Of a DNA stretch of 64,000 nt, positions 1 to 10,170 are shown in pieces; position 1 is the first letter of the stretch, and each line of letters opens with the position of its first letter. This DNA is from Nocardia cyriacigeorgica (lineage in GTDB: Bacteria; Actinomycetota; Actinomycetes; Mycobacteriales; Mycobacteriaceae). Under the pieces are notes generated by a model. That model was not told the DNA's origin and did not search any database. It saw only the letters and a list, made by a program, of their open reading frames with translations. Made by a program: the position numbers and the translations under genes. The stretch covers positions 122,670 to 186,669 of the forward strand of contig NZ_JAAGVC010000002.1 in the NCBI RefSeq assembly GCF_010858045.1. Direction: 5' to 3'.

Positions 1-2
1 CA

Positions 3-55
3 GCGTTTCCGCTGTCGCTGCGCACGCCGCGGGCAAGCAGCGACAGCGGAAACGC
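3..55. terminator. Long perfect inverted repeat, probable terminator
   Basis: Arms CGTTTCCGCTGTCGCTGC (4-21) and its exact reverse complement (37-54) match, and the pair at 3/55 extends the stem to 19 bp around a 15-nt loop. There is no T tract on either side, which is common for actinobacterial terminators. It lies upstream of the VOC gene and probably ends whatever gene lies before the window. An operator role cannot be excluded. Confidence 0.6.
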
Positions 56-100
56 GAGCCGGGCCGCGAACCCGCCGCGACGAAGGAGCGGCCAGACACT

Positions 101-493
101 ATGGACATCCTGAGTAGTCGAATTCTGCTGCGACCGGCCGATTACGACCGGACGCTCGCGTTCTATCGCGACGATCTGGGGCTGGCCATCGCCAGGGAAT
201 ACCCGGGCGGCACGGTGTTCTTCGCCGGACAGTCGCTGATCGAGATCGCCGGGCACGGTGGTTCGGACGGCTCGTCGAGCTTCGATGGAGCTATCTGGCT
301 GCAGGTGCGCGACGTGTCGGCCGCCGCGGTGGAGCTGACGCTCAAGGGTGTGTCGATCGAGCGGGCGCCGGTGCAGGAGCCGTGGGGCCTGATCGAGATG
401 TGGGTCCGCGATCCCGATGGGGTGGCGATCGTGCTCGTGGAGGTGCCCGACGATCACCCGATTCGTCGCGATAGCCGCAGGAAGCCGGAATGA
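101..493 (+). CDS. VOC-family (glyoxalase/bleomycin resistance fold) protein
   Basis: The 130-residue protein has the compact length and pattern of a single VOC module: an N-terminal strand leading to YDRTLAFYRDDLGL, a central VFFAGQSLIEIAG segment, and a C-terminal EMWVRDPDGVAIVLVEVP segment that closes the metal-binding half. E134-type ligands of glyoxalase I cannot be assigned with confidence, so substrate is unknown. A GAAGGAG ribosome site lies about 12 nt before the ATG. Position next to menE matches the glyoxalase-like gene near menE in M. tuberculosis (Rv0546c, from memory). It could be a detoxification enzyme, a dioxygenase or a binding protein. Confidence 0.8.
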   Translation: MDILSSRILLRPADYDRTLAFYRDDLGLAIAREYPGGTVFFAGQSLIEIAGHGGSDGSSSFDGAIWLQVRDVSAAAVELTLKGVSIERAPVQEPWGLIEMWVRDPDGVAIVLVEVPDDHPIRRDSRRKPE

Positions 494-841
494 CCACGGC
501 CACGCCCGGTGACTGTCGGCAGGCCATCGAGTTGCTATCCGGACAACGGAGGGGAACGATAGCGCTCGGATGGCCGCCCGACCGTCGATGCCCGGGTGAC
601 CGTAGCCCGCGTACATCCGACGAACGAATCGCAGTTTCGATGTTTGGCCTATCCGAGCCTCATTTTCCCGCGCCGGTCGCAGCTGGTTCGTACCGGCACG
701 GCAACCCGTTCCGCACCCGGACTCGCGCGCATGACACGATCCCTGTCGTGAGCGAGCGCAACGAGGTGGAGCCGTGAGCGAGCGAACTCTCGGCACCTCC
801 ACCGCGTCCTCGACGGAGCCGAGTGCCAGCGAGGTGGAGTC
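494..841. other. 348-bp gene-free region before menE
   Basis: No convincing gene is seen. The right half carries two close copies of GTGAGCGAGCG (about 749 and 774) and two copies of the element GAGGTGGAG (about 764 and 830); the second copy is the ribosome-binding site of menE. Such GAGCGAGCG-type units recur in nocardial and mycobacterial intergenic DNA. A promoter for menE is expected here, but I cannot place its boxes. Confidence 0.5.
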
Positions 842-1999
842 ATGAGTACCCTGCGAACCTTGCCGATGCCCACCGGTTCGGGCATGCGTGATGTGCTGCC
901 GCACCTGCGCGAGGCCCTCGAGGGCAATGGCCCGGCGTGGCTGCCGATTCCGACCAGTGATCGCCGTGAGGCCCGCCGGTTGAGCAGTGCGCTCTCCCCC
1001 GGCGAGCCGATCGAAGACGATGTCGCGCTGGTGGTCACCACCTCCGGCACCACCGGTGTGCCCAAGGGCGCGATGTTGAGCGCGGCGGCCCTGCGGGCCA
1101 GCGGCAATGCCACCCACGACCGGCTCGGCGGTCCGGGCAGCTGGCTGCTGGCACTGCCCACCCACCACATCGCCGGGATCCAGGTGCTGCTGCGCAGCAT
1201 TCTGGCCGGCACCGAACCGACCGTGCTCGACGTCTCCGGCGGTTTCCTACCCGAAGCACTGGCCGGCGCCGTCGCGAGCATGCCGGGCCCGCGCCGCTAC
1301 ACCTCCCTGGTGCCGACCCAGCTGATCAAGGCACTCGACGCCCCCGCCGGCGCCGCCGCCTTGGCCGAGCTCGACGCCGTGCTGGTCGGCGGTGCGGCCA
1401 CACCGATCCCGGTGTACGAGCGCGCGAAAGCCGCGGGGATCAATGTGGTTCGCACCTACGGCATGAGCGAGACCTGCGGCGGGTGCGTCTACGACGGCGT
1501 CCCGCTGGACGGCGCCGAGGTGCGCATCGAGGACGGCCGGGTGCTGCTCGGCGGCGCCATGCTGGCCTCCGGCTACCGCGGCCTGCCCGACCACCCGGCG
1601 TTCGCCGAACCCGGCTGGTTCCGCACCGAGGACGCGGGCACCTTCGACAACGGCGTGCTCAGCATCAGCGGCCGCCTCGACGAAGCCATCATGACCGGCG
1701 GGCTGCTCGTCATCCCGCAGGTCGTGGAGGCCGTGCTGGTCACCCATCCGGCGATCAGCGAGGTCGTGGTGCTCGGCCTGCCCGACGAGCGGCTGGGCCA
1801 GCGCGTGGCGGTGGCGGTGGTACCCGTCCCCGGCGCCGACCCCACCCTCGACGACCTGCGCGACCACGTGCTGCGCGAGCTCGACCCCATCGCCGCACCC
1901 CGCGAACTCGCGGTGCTGGACGAGCTGCCGCTGCACGGGCCGGGCAAACCGGACCGCGCCAAACTGCGGGAGATCCTGATATCGGAGTCGGCGCGGTAG
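842..1999 (+). CDS. menE: o-succinylbenzoate-CoA ligase
   Basis: MenE activates o-succinylbenzoate to its CoA thioester with ATP, in menaquinone synthesis, in the cytoplasm. The 385-residue protein has the adenylate-forming P-loop TTSGTTGVPKGA at about residues 66-77, the ACS motif YGMSETCGG near 205, and the C-terminal hinge and lysine region (LPLHGPGKPDRAKL) near 365. At about 385 residues it is shorter than typical acyl-CoA ligases (500 or more), as actinobacterial MenE proteins are, because the N-terminal domain is trimmed. The GAGGTGGAG site just before the ATG fixes the start. menA lies 7 kb downstream on the same strand, which supports the pathway assignment. Confidence 0.9.
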   Translation: MSTLRTLPMPTGSGMRDVLPHLREALEGNGPAWLPIPTSDRREARRLSSALSPGEPIEDDVALVVTTSGTTGVPKGAMLSAAALRASGNATHDRLGGPGSWLLALPTHHIAGIQVLLRSILAGTEPTVLDVSGGFLPEALAGAVASMPGPRRYTSLVPTQLIKALDAPAGAAALAELDAVLVGGAATPIPVYERAKAAGINVVRTYGMSETCGGCVYDGVPLDGAEVRIEDGRVLLGGAMLASGYRGLPDHPAFAEPGWFRTEDAGTFDNGVLSISGRLDEAIMTGGLLVIPQVVEAVLVTHPAISEVVVLGLPDERLGQRVAVAVVPVPGADPTLDDLRDHVLRELDPIAAPRELAVLDELPLHGPGKPDRAKLREILISESAR

Positions 2000-2084
2000 A
2001 GATGCCACCGCACTCCGCCCGCGCTGCACGACGGCCACCCGTGCATACGCGCCGCGCGATGTCGGCGTGCCCCCGGTACGCCGA

Positions 2085-2656
2085 TCACACCGGGTAGGGC
2101 ACGCGCTCCTTGGCCGTGCGCAACGCATCCGCCCACCACAGCAGCTGCCGCGCCATCACGTGCAGGGCATCGGTGGCCGCCTGGTCCGGATATCCGTCGG
2201 CCGGGTCCAGGGACGACCACGGATTGTGCAGGCTGACCGTCTCCCGGACGGTCACCGCGTGCAGTTCCGCGAGCACCGGACGCAGGGCCTCGACCGCACG
2301 CAAGCCGCCGGACATCCCGCCGTAGGAGACGAATCCGACCGGTTTCGCGCGCAATTCGGGCCCGAGCATGTCGATGGCGGTCTTGAGCGGCCCGGATAGC
2401 TGTGGTTGTACTCGGGCGTGATCACGATGAGGGCGTCCGCGCGGCCGATGCGTTCGGTGAGGGACGCGAAATCCTCGTCGGCGCCCATCGAGTGCGGGAT
2501 CGTCGTCGCGGCCAGATCGAGGAGGTCGACATCGAGGCCCGCGCCGGTCAGCCGATCGTGCACCCACGCGCCGATCCGGGCGCCGAAGCGGCCGTCGCGG
2601 ACGCTGCCGATTAGTGCGGCCACTCGCAGATCGTGCACTGCGGTCTCAGGATTCAT
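2085..2656 (-). pseudogene. NADPH-dependent FMN reductase, broken by a frameshift
   Basis: Two overlapping reading frames together make one flavodoxin-fold reductase of about 190 residues. The first frame (from ATG at 2656) holds the FMN phosphate-binding start IGSVRDGRFG and the family motif TPEYNHSYPG. The second frame (to the stop at 2085) picks up immediately with the expected GPLKTAIDML and then VGFVSYGG. The switch falls at about 2389-2394 in the GGCC run, and one extra G or C would restore one frame. So the gene has a one-base deletion or the sequence has an error. An intact protein would reduce flavin or quinone with NAD(P)H. It is divergent from the ABC exporter. Confidence 0.8.
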
Positions 2657-2720
2657 CAGATACCTTCGCTGGTCGGAGGGTTGTTCGACGGCGTTCGACC
2701 GTCACCGGCAACGGTAGAAG

Positions 2721-2736
2721 CTCAACAATTGTTGAG
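2721..2736. promoter_or_regulatory. Perfect palindrome CTCAACAATTGTTGAG, probable operator
   Basis: This 16-bp perfect palindrome lies in the 180-bp gap between the divergent FMN reductase and ABC exporter genes. The CAACAATTGTTG core resembles sites bound by MarR-type dimers in other bacteria. No regulator gene of that type is adjacent, so the cognate protein would be encoded elsewhere. Confidence 0.6.
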
Positions 2737-2835
2737 GTCAAGTCGCTGGTGCTTGCTCCGCTTGCGTCGGACTTGCGGCGCCCACGCAATCGCGGTGCAA
2801 GCCCGGTGCAAGCAGCCCCGCGCACAGTCGTCGGC

Positions 2836-3830
<995 letters not shown>

Positions 3831-3834
<4 letters not shown>

Positions 3835-4649
3835 CCACTACCCTCACGGCGCCGGCGCGGACCACACCGGTCCCGCAGCCCGCCGGTCCCATCACCCTGA
3901 AACAGACCTTCGACAACACCCTCACCATGGCCTACCGGGGCCTGCTGAAGATCAAGCACAACCCGGAGCAGCTGTTCGATGTGGTGATCCAGCCGATCAT
4001 CTTCACGCTGATGTTCACCTACATCTTCGGCGGCGCCATCTCCGGTGACGTGCGCAGCTACCTGCCGGTCATCATCCCGGGCATCCTGGTGCAGACGGTC
4101 ATCATGACCTCCATCGTCACCGGCGTGCAGCTCAAGGAGGACATGGAGAAGGGCGTCTTCGATCGCTTCAAATCCCTGCCCATCGCCCGCATCTCGGCGC
4201 TGTCCGGTGCGCTGACCGCCGATATGGTCCGTTACGCCATCGCCTCGGTGCTGACCCTGGTCATGGGCCTGATCATGGGCTTCCGGCCCGATCCGCTCGG
4301 TGCGATCGCCGGTATCGCGCTGGTGATCGTGTGCTCGTTCGCGACCAGCTGGATCTGGGCGTTCTTCGGCGTCATCGCCAACAAGGCCTCGGCCGTCCAG
4401 GGCTATTCGATGCTGGTGATGTTCCCGCTGACCTTCGCCTCCCCGGCGTTCGTGCCGAAGGAGACCATGCCGGGCTGGTTGCAGGCGTTCATCGACGTCA
4501 ACCCGATCTCGCATCTGGTGTGGGCGTGCCGTGACCTGATGAACGACGGTCATGTCGGCTCGCATGTCGTGTGGTCGCTGGTGGGCGCCGCGGTGATCAT
4601 GGTGATCTTCGCGCCGCTGACCGTGCGCGCCTACATGCGGCGGGTCTGA
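3831..4649 (+). CDS. ABC-2 type permease, DrrB family
   Basis: The 272-residue protein is the membrane partner of the preceding ATPase and is translationally coupled to it. About six hydrophobic segments are visible, starting near residue 55 (VVIQPIIFTLMFTYIFGGAI) and ending near 255. The segment between TM1 and TM2 region with LPVIIPGILVQ and the LKEDMEKGVFDRFKSLPI loop are typical of ABC-2 permeases. The last hydrophilic residues (VRAYMRRV) fit an inside C-terminus. A shared promoter with the ATPase gene is likely at the 2657-2835 region. Confidence 0.9.
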
Positions 4650-4668
4650 GCCCGTGCCCTACCCGACC

Positions 4669-4702
4669 GGGCCCGTTCGCGCGTCATCGTGCGAGCGGGC
4701 CC
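4669..4702. terminator. Hairpin between convergent genes
   Basis: GGGCCCGTTCGC (4669-4680) pairs with GCGAGCGGGCCC (4691-4702) apart from one G-T position, around a 10-nt loop. It sits between the permease stop and the convergent regulator gene, overlapping the latter's last codons. It likely terminates both directions. Confidence 0.55.
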
Positions 4703-7700
4703 GGCGCGCGTGCGACCACCTTCAGCAGGGTCATGATCCGATCCGCCGCGACCAGCCTGCGCAATCCGGCCACCTCCGCCGTCGCCCGATCGATGCGGTC
4801 GCAGCCGACGGTGTCGCGGTGAAGTTCGCGATGCCGCGCCAGCGCCATCACCGGGTAGTCCTGCCTGGCCTTCGCGGCGGGGGCCAGCGCGAGCAGCTCG
4901 AGCCCGATCGCGCAGGCCGGATCCAGGCTGAGCCGCTGTGATCCCACCGCGCAGGCCACCGCGCCGATCTGCGGCACATCCCAGAACTGGATGAGCCGTT
5001 CCACCGCGATATCGGCCAGTTGCGCGGTCATCGCCGTCATGTCGGCGGCCTGCCCGTAGAGGGTGTGCGCGTCCAGCGTGGCGCTGCACAACATCATCAC
5101 GCCGGGACCCGGCACGAACTCGCGGCCGGGCCAGCCGACCAGTTCGAGCGCACGACGGAACAGTTCCAGGCCACGCCCGCTGTTGCCCTCCGCCAGCTCG
5201 ATCTCGGCCAGGCTCGCCGCGACGGTCGAGAGCCGGTGATTGCGCCGGACGCCGGGATCGTCGAGGGCGGCCAGCCGGGAGCCGCCGGAATCGGTGAGCC
5301 CGAGCGCGATCTCCAGTTCGGCCCGCGCCCGCACCGTCTGCCCGGACGCGGTGAGCGAGGCGGCCAGGAAACTGCGCATCTCCAGGCTCTCCTCGTAGGC
5401 GCCCAGCCGCCGCAACTGCTCGGCGGCCAGCTCGTAATATCCGACGGACTCGGCATAGCTCCCGTTCTGCCCGGCCAGCCCGCCGAGATGCTGGTTGATC
5501 ATGGCGCCGGACCACACGTCGTTGTCGGAGATCATCGATGCCGCGATCATCGCGTCCCGCGTCGAGCCACGCAGTTGACCCGAGTTCTCCCAGGAGTTGG
5601 CGCGCACGATCAGCGCGGCCAGCGCGGTATCCCGGTCGGCCGAGCGAGTGGCGTCCGCGAGCAGGCGCGAGACGGCCCAGCCGTCGATCGGGCAGGTGAT
5701 GAATCTGCCTAAGAACCGGGCCAATTCGCTGAGTTCGCCGTCACGACGCAGCAACCGCCGCGCGCGGGTGCGCACCGTCGCCCCGTCGCGCAGTTCGCTC
5801 TCCATGTACATCAGATGCAGGCCGCTGTAGACGTATCCGAGCATTTCCAGATCGGCATCGATGCCCCGGCTCTCCGGCGGGTCCATGGCGAGCATCCGGT
5901 GCACCCAGCCGACGAGTTCCATATGCGCGCCGCGCATCACCCACAGCATCGCGCACACCGGGAAGACGGTGTACATGGTGCGCGCGTCGCGGCGCTCGTC
6001 GGCCAGCCGCAGCACGGCGGTGAGGTTGTCCATTTCGGCGGCGACGGTGAGCACCAGCGCCACCTGGCCGTCGTCGTGGTCGTGGTAGCGGCGGACGGCG
6101 GTCAAGGCGAATTCGCGCGCCCAGCCGCACATTCGGGTGGCCACCAGATCCGCCTCGGCCCGCGGATCACTCGGTTCGGCGGGGCCGGCACCGGGCGACG
6201 CGGCGAGTTGCTCCTCGCCGAACTCGCGAACGGTCTCCAGCATCCGATACCGCAGCGGCAGGCTCACATCGGGGTCGGGCCGATCGTCCTCGAGCACGGT
6301 GAGCAACGACTGCCCGACCAGCCCCTCCACCGCGGCGACCACATCGCCGACCTCCGGGCCACCGGCCACGAACTCCGCCGCCTCCAACGTGAACCCGGCC
6401 GGGAATCGGCACAGCCGGCGCAACGCGATCTGCTGCGGCTCGTCGAGCAGGTTCCAGCTCCAGGCGATCACCGCGTGCAGGGTGCGGTGGCGTTCCGGCG
6501 AGGACCGGTCGCCGCTGCGCAATAGAGCGAAGCGGTGTTCGAGCCTGGTGTCGATCTCCTCGACGCTCATCGAGCGGACCCGCGCCGCGGCCAGCTCGAT
6601 AGCCAGCGGCAAACCGTCGAGCCGATGGCACAGCCGCGCCACCACCTCGGGGTTCAGCCGCGCGGTCGGGCGCACCGCCTTGGCGCGGGCGATGAACAGT
6701 TCAGTGGCCGGTGAGCCCGCCGCGTCGATCGTCAACGGGGCCAGCGGATACACGGTCTCGGCGGTGATGGCCAGCGGCGCGCGGCTGGTGGTGAGCACCG
6801 TCAGCTGCGCACAGCTGCCCACCAGATCGGCCACCACTTCGGCCACGGCGTCGACCAGATGTTCGCAGTTGTCCAGGATGAGCAGCATCGGCCGCTCCGA
6901 GAGCGCGTCCCGCAGCCGCTCGCGCAGTTCGATCCGGATGCCCGCCCGGATCAGCACCGGGTCACGGGCGAAATCACCGAGCCCGAGGATCGCCCCGATC
7001 GCCGCCTCGACCTCGCCGCACGCATCAGCACCGCCCTCGGCCCGCACCGAGGCGAGTTCGACCAGCACGACCGGCTGTTCACGGGCCATCCGCGCACCGA
7101 GTTCATTGGCGATTCTGGTCTTACCCGTGCCGCCCGGGCCGAGCACGGTGGTGACGCGCGAGTTGCGCAGCAGGTCCTCGAGCGCCGTCAGGTCGTCCGC
7201 TCGGCCCAGCAGGGCGTTCGGCGCCGCACGCACCCCGATCGCGCTCGGACGCTGCGCGGAACGGGAATGTGGCGGCTCGGCAGCGGGCACCCGTGCGGTT
7301 TCTGAGTCCGCGCGATGAACGGCGGATCCCGATGAATCGTCCACCCGCGCGCTGTACCGGTCCGGCAGGCCGAGCGACTTCGATTGCTCGGCTCGGCGCG
7401 GCCAATCGGCGTGCCCACCGGGCGCGCGCTCGTCGGGGCGATGCACCGTCCACTGCGAGGGCCGCGGGGACTCGGGATGCTCGGTGACCCCGTTTCGTTC
7501 GGCGGGACCGATCGCGGTGATCGATCGAGCGGCGTCATCGCCGGCCGGCGGAAAATCGCCGCGCAGGATCGCGGTGTTCAGCTCGGCCAGCGCCGGACCG
7601 GGATCGGTGCCGAGGTGGTCGGCGAGCGTGGCGCGGATGGTGGCGAAGACATCGAGGGCCTCGTTGGGGTGGCCGGCGGCGGCCAGCAGGCGCATCAGGG

Positions 7701-8340
7701 TGCGGGCGTTCGGTTCGCTGAGCGGGTCCGCAGCGAATGCTTCACGCGCGAGGGCGATGGCGCCGTCCAGGTCGCCGATCGCTTCACGGGCGCTGAGTTC
7801 CAGCGCGTCCAGCTCGGCCCGGAGATCGGCCGCTGCGCCGGCGAGTTCGTCGGCCAGCGGGCCGGCAGTGAGATCGGCTCCCGGTTCGCCGCGCCACAGC
7901 GCCCTTGCCTCGGCCACCACGCCGAGACAGCGGGCGTGATCGTTCCCGGCACGAGCCTCGCGAGCCTGCTCGAGCAACATCGACACGGCAGTGAGATCGA
8001 CCTGTTCGGCGGTGAGCCGCAGTCGATAGCCTGCCGGGCCGATCTCCACGGCACCGTCGGGAAGTGCGGTGCGCAGCCGGGACACCTGCGTGTGCAGCGC
8101 GTTCATGGGCGCGCGCGGCGGCTGCTCACCCCACACCTCATCGATCAGCGCCGGTGCGCTGCGGCTGCGGCCCGGCGTCACCGCCAGTGCGGCGAGCAGC
8201 ATCCGGGCCCGGACACCCGGCACCGCCGTGAGCGCACCGTCGCGGCGCAGCGAAACCTCGCCCAGCAGTCCGACCACCACCGATTCTACGGGCGTCACCA
8301 CTGGTCTTCGGCCGCTCGGACCGTTCAACTCGGAAACCAT
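4684..8340 (-). CDS. Giant SARP/BTAD transcriptional regulator with NB-ARC ATPase
   Basis: The 1,218-residue protein looks like an AfsR/EmbR-type regulator joined to a STAND ATPase. Residues about 20-105 form a winged helix of the OmpR type (RMLLAALAVTPGR...DEVWGEQPP), residues about 110-255 the BTAD helical domain (LDLTAVSMLLEQAREA onward), then a 120-residue disordered linker. Walker A GPGGTGKT is at residues 401-408 and a Walker B-like LLILDNCEH near 483. The remaining 700 residues are helical repeats, TPR-like. It stands alone, convergent with the ABC exporter and divergent from the SRPBCC gene. Targets are unknown; SARP proteins usually activate secondary-metabolite clusters. Start at 8340 has no clear ribosome site; a GTG lies 15 codons in. 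Confidence 0.85.
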   Translation of the reverse strand: MVSELNGPSGRRPVVTPVESVVVGLLGEVSLRRDGALTAVPGVRARMLLAALAVTPGRSRSAPALIDEVWGEQPPRAPMNALHTQVSRLRTALPDGAVEIGPAGYRLRLTAEQVDLTAVSMLLEQAREARAGNDHARCLGVVAEARALWRGEPGADLTAGPLADELAGAAADLRAELDALELSAREAIGDLDGAIALAREAFAADPLSEPNARTLMRLLAAAGHPNEALDVFATIRATLADHLGTDPGPALAELNTAILRGDFPPAGDDAARSITAIGPAERNGVTEHPESPRPSQWTVHRPDERAPGGHADWPRRAEQSKSLGLPDRYSARVDDSSGSAVHRADSETARVPAAEPPHSRSAQRPSAIGVRAAPNALLGRADDLTALEDLLRNSRVTTVLGPGGTGKTRIANELGARMAREQPVVLVELASVRAEGGADACGEVEAAIGAILGLGDFARDPVLIRAGIRIELRERLRDALSERPMLLILDNCEHLVDAVAEVVADLVGSCAQLTVLTTSRAPLAITAETVYPLAPLTIDAAGSPATELFIARAKAVRPTARLNPEVVARLCHRLDGLPLAIELAAARVRSMSVEEIDTRLEHRFALLRSGDRSSPERHRTLHAVIAWSWNLLDEPQQIALRRLCRFPAGFTLEAAEFVAGGPEVGDVVAAVEGLVGQSLLTVLEDDRPDPDVSLPLRYRMLETVREFGEEQLAASPGAGPAEPSDPRAEADLVATRMCGWAREFALTAVRRYHDHDDGQVALVLTVAAEMDNLTAVLRLADERRDARTMYTVFPVCAMLWVMRGAHMELVGWVHRMLAMDPPESRGIDADLEMLGYVYSGLHLMYMESELRDGATVRTRARRLLRRDGELSELARFLGRFITCPIDGWAVSRLLADATRSADRDTALAALIVRANSWENSGQLRGSTRDAMIAASMISDNDVWSGAMINQHLGGLAGQNGSYAESVGYYELAAEQLRRLGAYEESLEMRSFLAASLTASGQTVRARAELEIALGLTDSGGSRLAALDDPGVRRNHRLSTVAASLAEIELAEGNSGRGLELFRRALELVGWPGREFVPGPGVMMLCSATLDAHTLYGQAADMTAMTAQLADIAVERLIQFWDVPQIGAVACAVGSQRLSLDPACAIGLELLALAPAAKARQDYPVMALARHRELHRDTVGCDRIDRATAEVAGLRRLVAADRIMTLLKVVARAPGPLAR

Positions 8341-8425
8341 GCCGTGGTCATCGTATGCGCTGGTCCGGCCATGAAGCGCAGCGAATTACCTGCGGTCCGA
8401 CCGGTCGGTCGCCTACGCTGGGCCA

Positions 8426-8893
8426 ATGGCCGAATTCGAGGTGGTGCGCCAGATCGTCATCGCGGCCGAACCGGCACGCGTGCACGAGTTGATCAACGAC
8501 TTCCACAACTGGGTCGAGTGGTCGCCATGGGAAGATCTCGACCCGGAGTTGCGCCGCATGTACAGCGGCCCCGACGCCGGAGTCGGAGCGCGCTACGCCT
8601 GGGAGGGCAACCGCAAGGCCGGGCGCGGGACGATGGAGATCACCTCGAGCACCGAGCAGGAGATCCGCGTCAAGCTCGACTTCGAGAAACCGTTCAAAGC
8701 CAGCAACAATGTCGTGTTCTCGCTCACCCCCGCCGAAGGGGGCGGCACCCAGGTGGTGTGGCGGATGAACGGTGAACAGCGCGGACTGATGGCGCTGATG
8801 GGCAAGGTCATCTCGATGGACAGCCTGATCGGCAAGGATTTCGAGAAGGGTCTCGGCCGGCTGCGGCTGGCCGCCGAAGCCGCGTCCCGGTAG
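8426..8893 (+). CDS. SRPBCC (START-like) family protein
   Basis: A 155-residue protein of the polyketide cyclase/START fold, which forms a hydrophobic ligand cavity. The opening EVVRQIVIAAEPARVHELINDFHNWVEWSPWEDLDPELRR is the family's first strand and helices, and the end GKDFEKGLGRLRLAAE is the long C-terminal helix. Ligand and role are unknown. A TACGCT box lies 6 nt before the ATG with no ribosome site, which suggests a leaderless transcript. menA follows 21 nt later but has its own similar box. Confidence 0.8.
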   Translation: MAEFEVVRQIVIAAEPARVHELINDFHNWVEWSPWEDLDPELRRMYSGPDAGVGARYAWEGNRKAGRGTMEITSSTEQEIRVKLDFEKPFKASNNVVFSLTPAEGGGTQVVWRMNGEQRGLMALMGKVISMDSLIGKDFEKGLGRLRLAAEAASR

Positions 8894-8914
8894 CGCGCCG
8901 ATTAGGCTGCGGAC

Positions 8915-9790
8915 ATGGCTACCGCAGCGCAATGGATCGAGGGCGCCCGGCCCCGCACTCTGCCGAACGCTATCGCCCCGGTCATCGCCGGCACCGGAGC
9001 CGCCGCGTCCATCGACGGCCTGGTGTGGTGGAAAGCGATTCTCGCGCTGCTCGTCTCGCTGGCGCTCATCATCGGCGTGAACTACGCCAACGACTACTCC
9101 GACGGGATCCGCGGCACCGATGACGAACGCGTCGGCCCGCTCCGGCTGGTCGGCTCGGGCCTGGCCTCGCCCGCCGCGGTCCGCACCGCGGCCATCGTCA
9201 GCCTTGGCGTCGGCGCCGTCTTCGGCCTGATCCTGGTAGTGCTGACCGCGTGGTGGCTCGTCCTCATCGGCGCCGCCTGCCTGGCCGGCGCCTGGTTCTA
9301 CACCGGCGGCAGCAAGCCCTACGGTTACAGCGGTTTCGGCGAGATCGCCGTCTTCGTCTTCTTCGGCCTGATCGGCGTGCTCGGCACCCAGTTCGTTCAG
9401 GCCGAACGCATCGACTGGGTCGGTGCGGTGCTTGCCGTCGCCGTCGGCGCCTTCTCCAGCGCGGTCCTGGTGGCGAACAACCTGCGCGATATCCGCACCG
9501 ACACCGAATCCGGCAAGGTCACCCTCGCCGTGAAGCTCGGCGACCCGCGCACCCGCACATTGCACCTAGTGCTGCTGGCCGTGCCGTTCGTGGCGACGCT
9601 GCTGCTGGTCGCGCGCTCACCGTTCGCCCTCGTCGGCCTGCTCGCGATCCCGCTCGCCGTCCGCGCCAACGCCCCGGTACGTGGCGGACGCGGTGGCCTC
9701 GAACTGATTCCGGCGCTGCGTGATTCCGGATTGGCGTTGCTCGCGTGGTCGGTGCTGACGGCAGGTGCGCTCGGGCTGGCGGCGCTCTGA
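8915..9790 (+). CDS. menA: 1,4-dihydroxy-2-naphthoate polyprenyltransferase
   Basis: MenA attaches the polyprenyl chain to 1,4-dihydroxy-2-naphthoate, the membrane step of menaquinone synthesis. The 291-residue protein has about eight to nine hydrophobic segments. The first aspartate-rich motif [15 protein letters not shown] is at about residues 52-66, and the second [14 protein letters not shown] is near 188-201, both characteristic of UbiA-fold prenyltransferases. It shares the pathway with menE nearby. TAGGCT sits 6 nt before the ATG, consistent with a leaderless start. Confidence 0.92.
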   Translation: MATAAQWIEGARPRTLPNAIAPVIAGTGAAASIDGLVWWKAILALLVSLALIIGVNYANDYSDGIRGTDDERVGPLRLVGSGLASPAAVRTAAIVSLGVGAVFGLILVVLTAWWLVLIGAACLAGAWFYTGGSKPYGYSGFGEIAVFVFFGLIGVLGTQFVQAERIDWVGAVLAVAVGAFSSAVLVANNLRDIRTDTESGKVTLAVKLGDPRTRTLHLVLLAVPFVATLLLVARSPFALVGLLAIPLAVRANAPVRGGRGGLELIPALRDSGLALLAWSVLTAGALGLAAL

Positions 9791-10170
9791 CGTTGTCGAC
9801 CTCGCACAGGTTGTGACTACTGCACACAGGTTATCGACGCCTGCTGAACCCATAACTTGTGTGAAGTACCGACACCTATGTGACGAACGAACGCGGGCCA
9901 CCCGGGTTGCGGCGATGGGCCGGCGCGGGATCGGCGCAGCCTGGGCGACGGTCCGGTTCCGCGACATGTCCGGACCGAGGTGGCGACGGCCGCTGCGAGC
10001 CTGAATCTGCCGCACCCGTCGCGGCCGGGGCACGACCGAAGGCAGTCCCGAATTCCCGGTGCAGGCGAATCGATCGCGCACGAAAAGCGTGGCAGCGCCG
10101 TACTGTTGAAGCAGGGGCGAGGGGCTCGACGGTATGGCGCTCAACGGTCCCGTCATCACGAGGAGGGACC
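9791..10170. other. 380-bp region with repeated ACACAGGTTAT-type half sites
   Basis: No gene is supported. Near the left end, ACACAGGTTAT (9824-9834) is followed 17 nt later by the inverted ATAACTTGTGT (9852-9862), one mismatch in 11. A related CACAGGTTGTGA lies at 9805-9816 and CACCTATGTGAC at about 9874. The cluster looks like a set of regulator sites for the following locus, or for the end of menA. The rest of the region shows nothing clear beyond the AGGAGGG ribosome site of the next gene. Confidence 0.5.

Noticed and set aside
490..777. 95-residue open frame overlapping the VOC stop by ATGA
   Set aside because: Composition resembles out-of-frame high-GC translation, no recognisable domain, and it runs into the GAGCGAGCG repeats.
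4684..8340. Several long plus-strand frames over the SARP gene
   Set aside because: Shadow frames with no motifs.
9805..9862. DnaA-box or origin-like cluster
   Set aside because: The half sites do not fit TTATCCACA well; no replication genes nearby.
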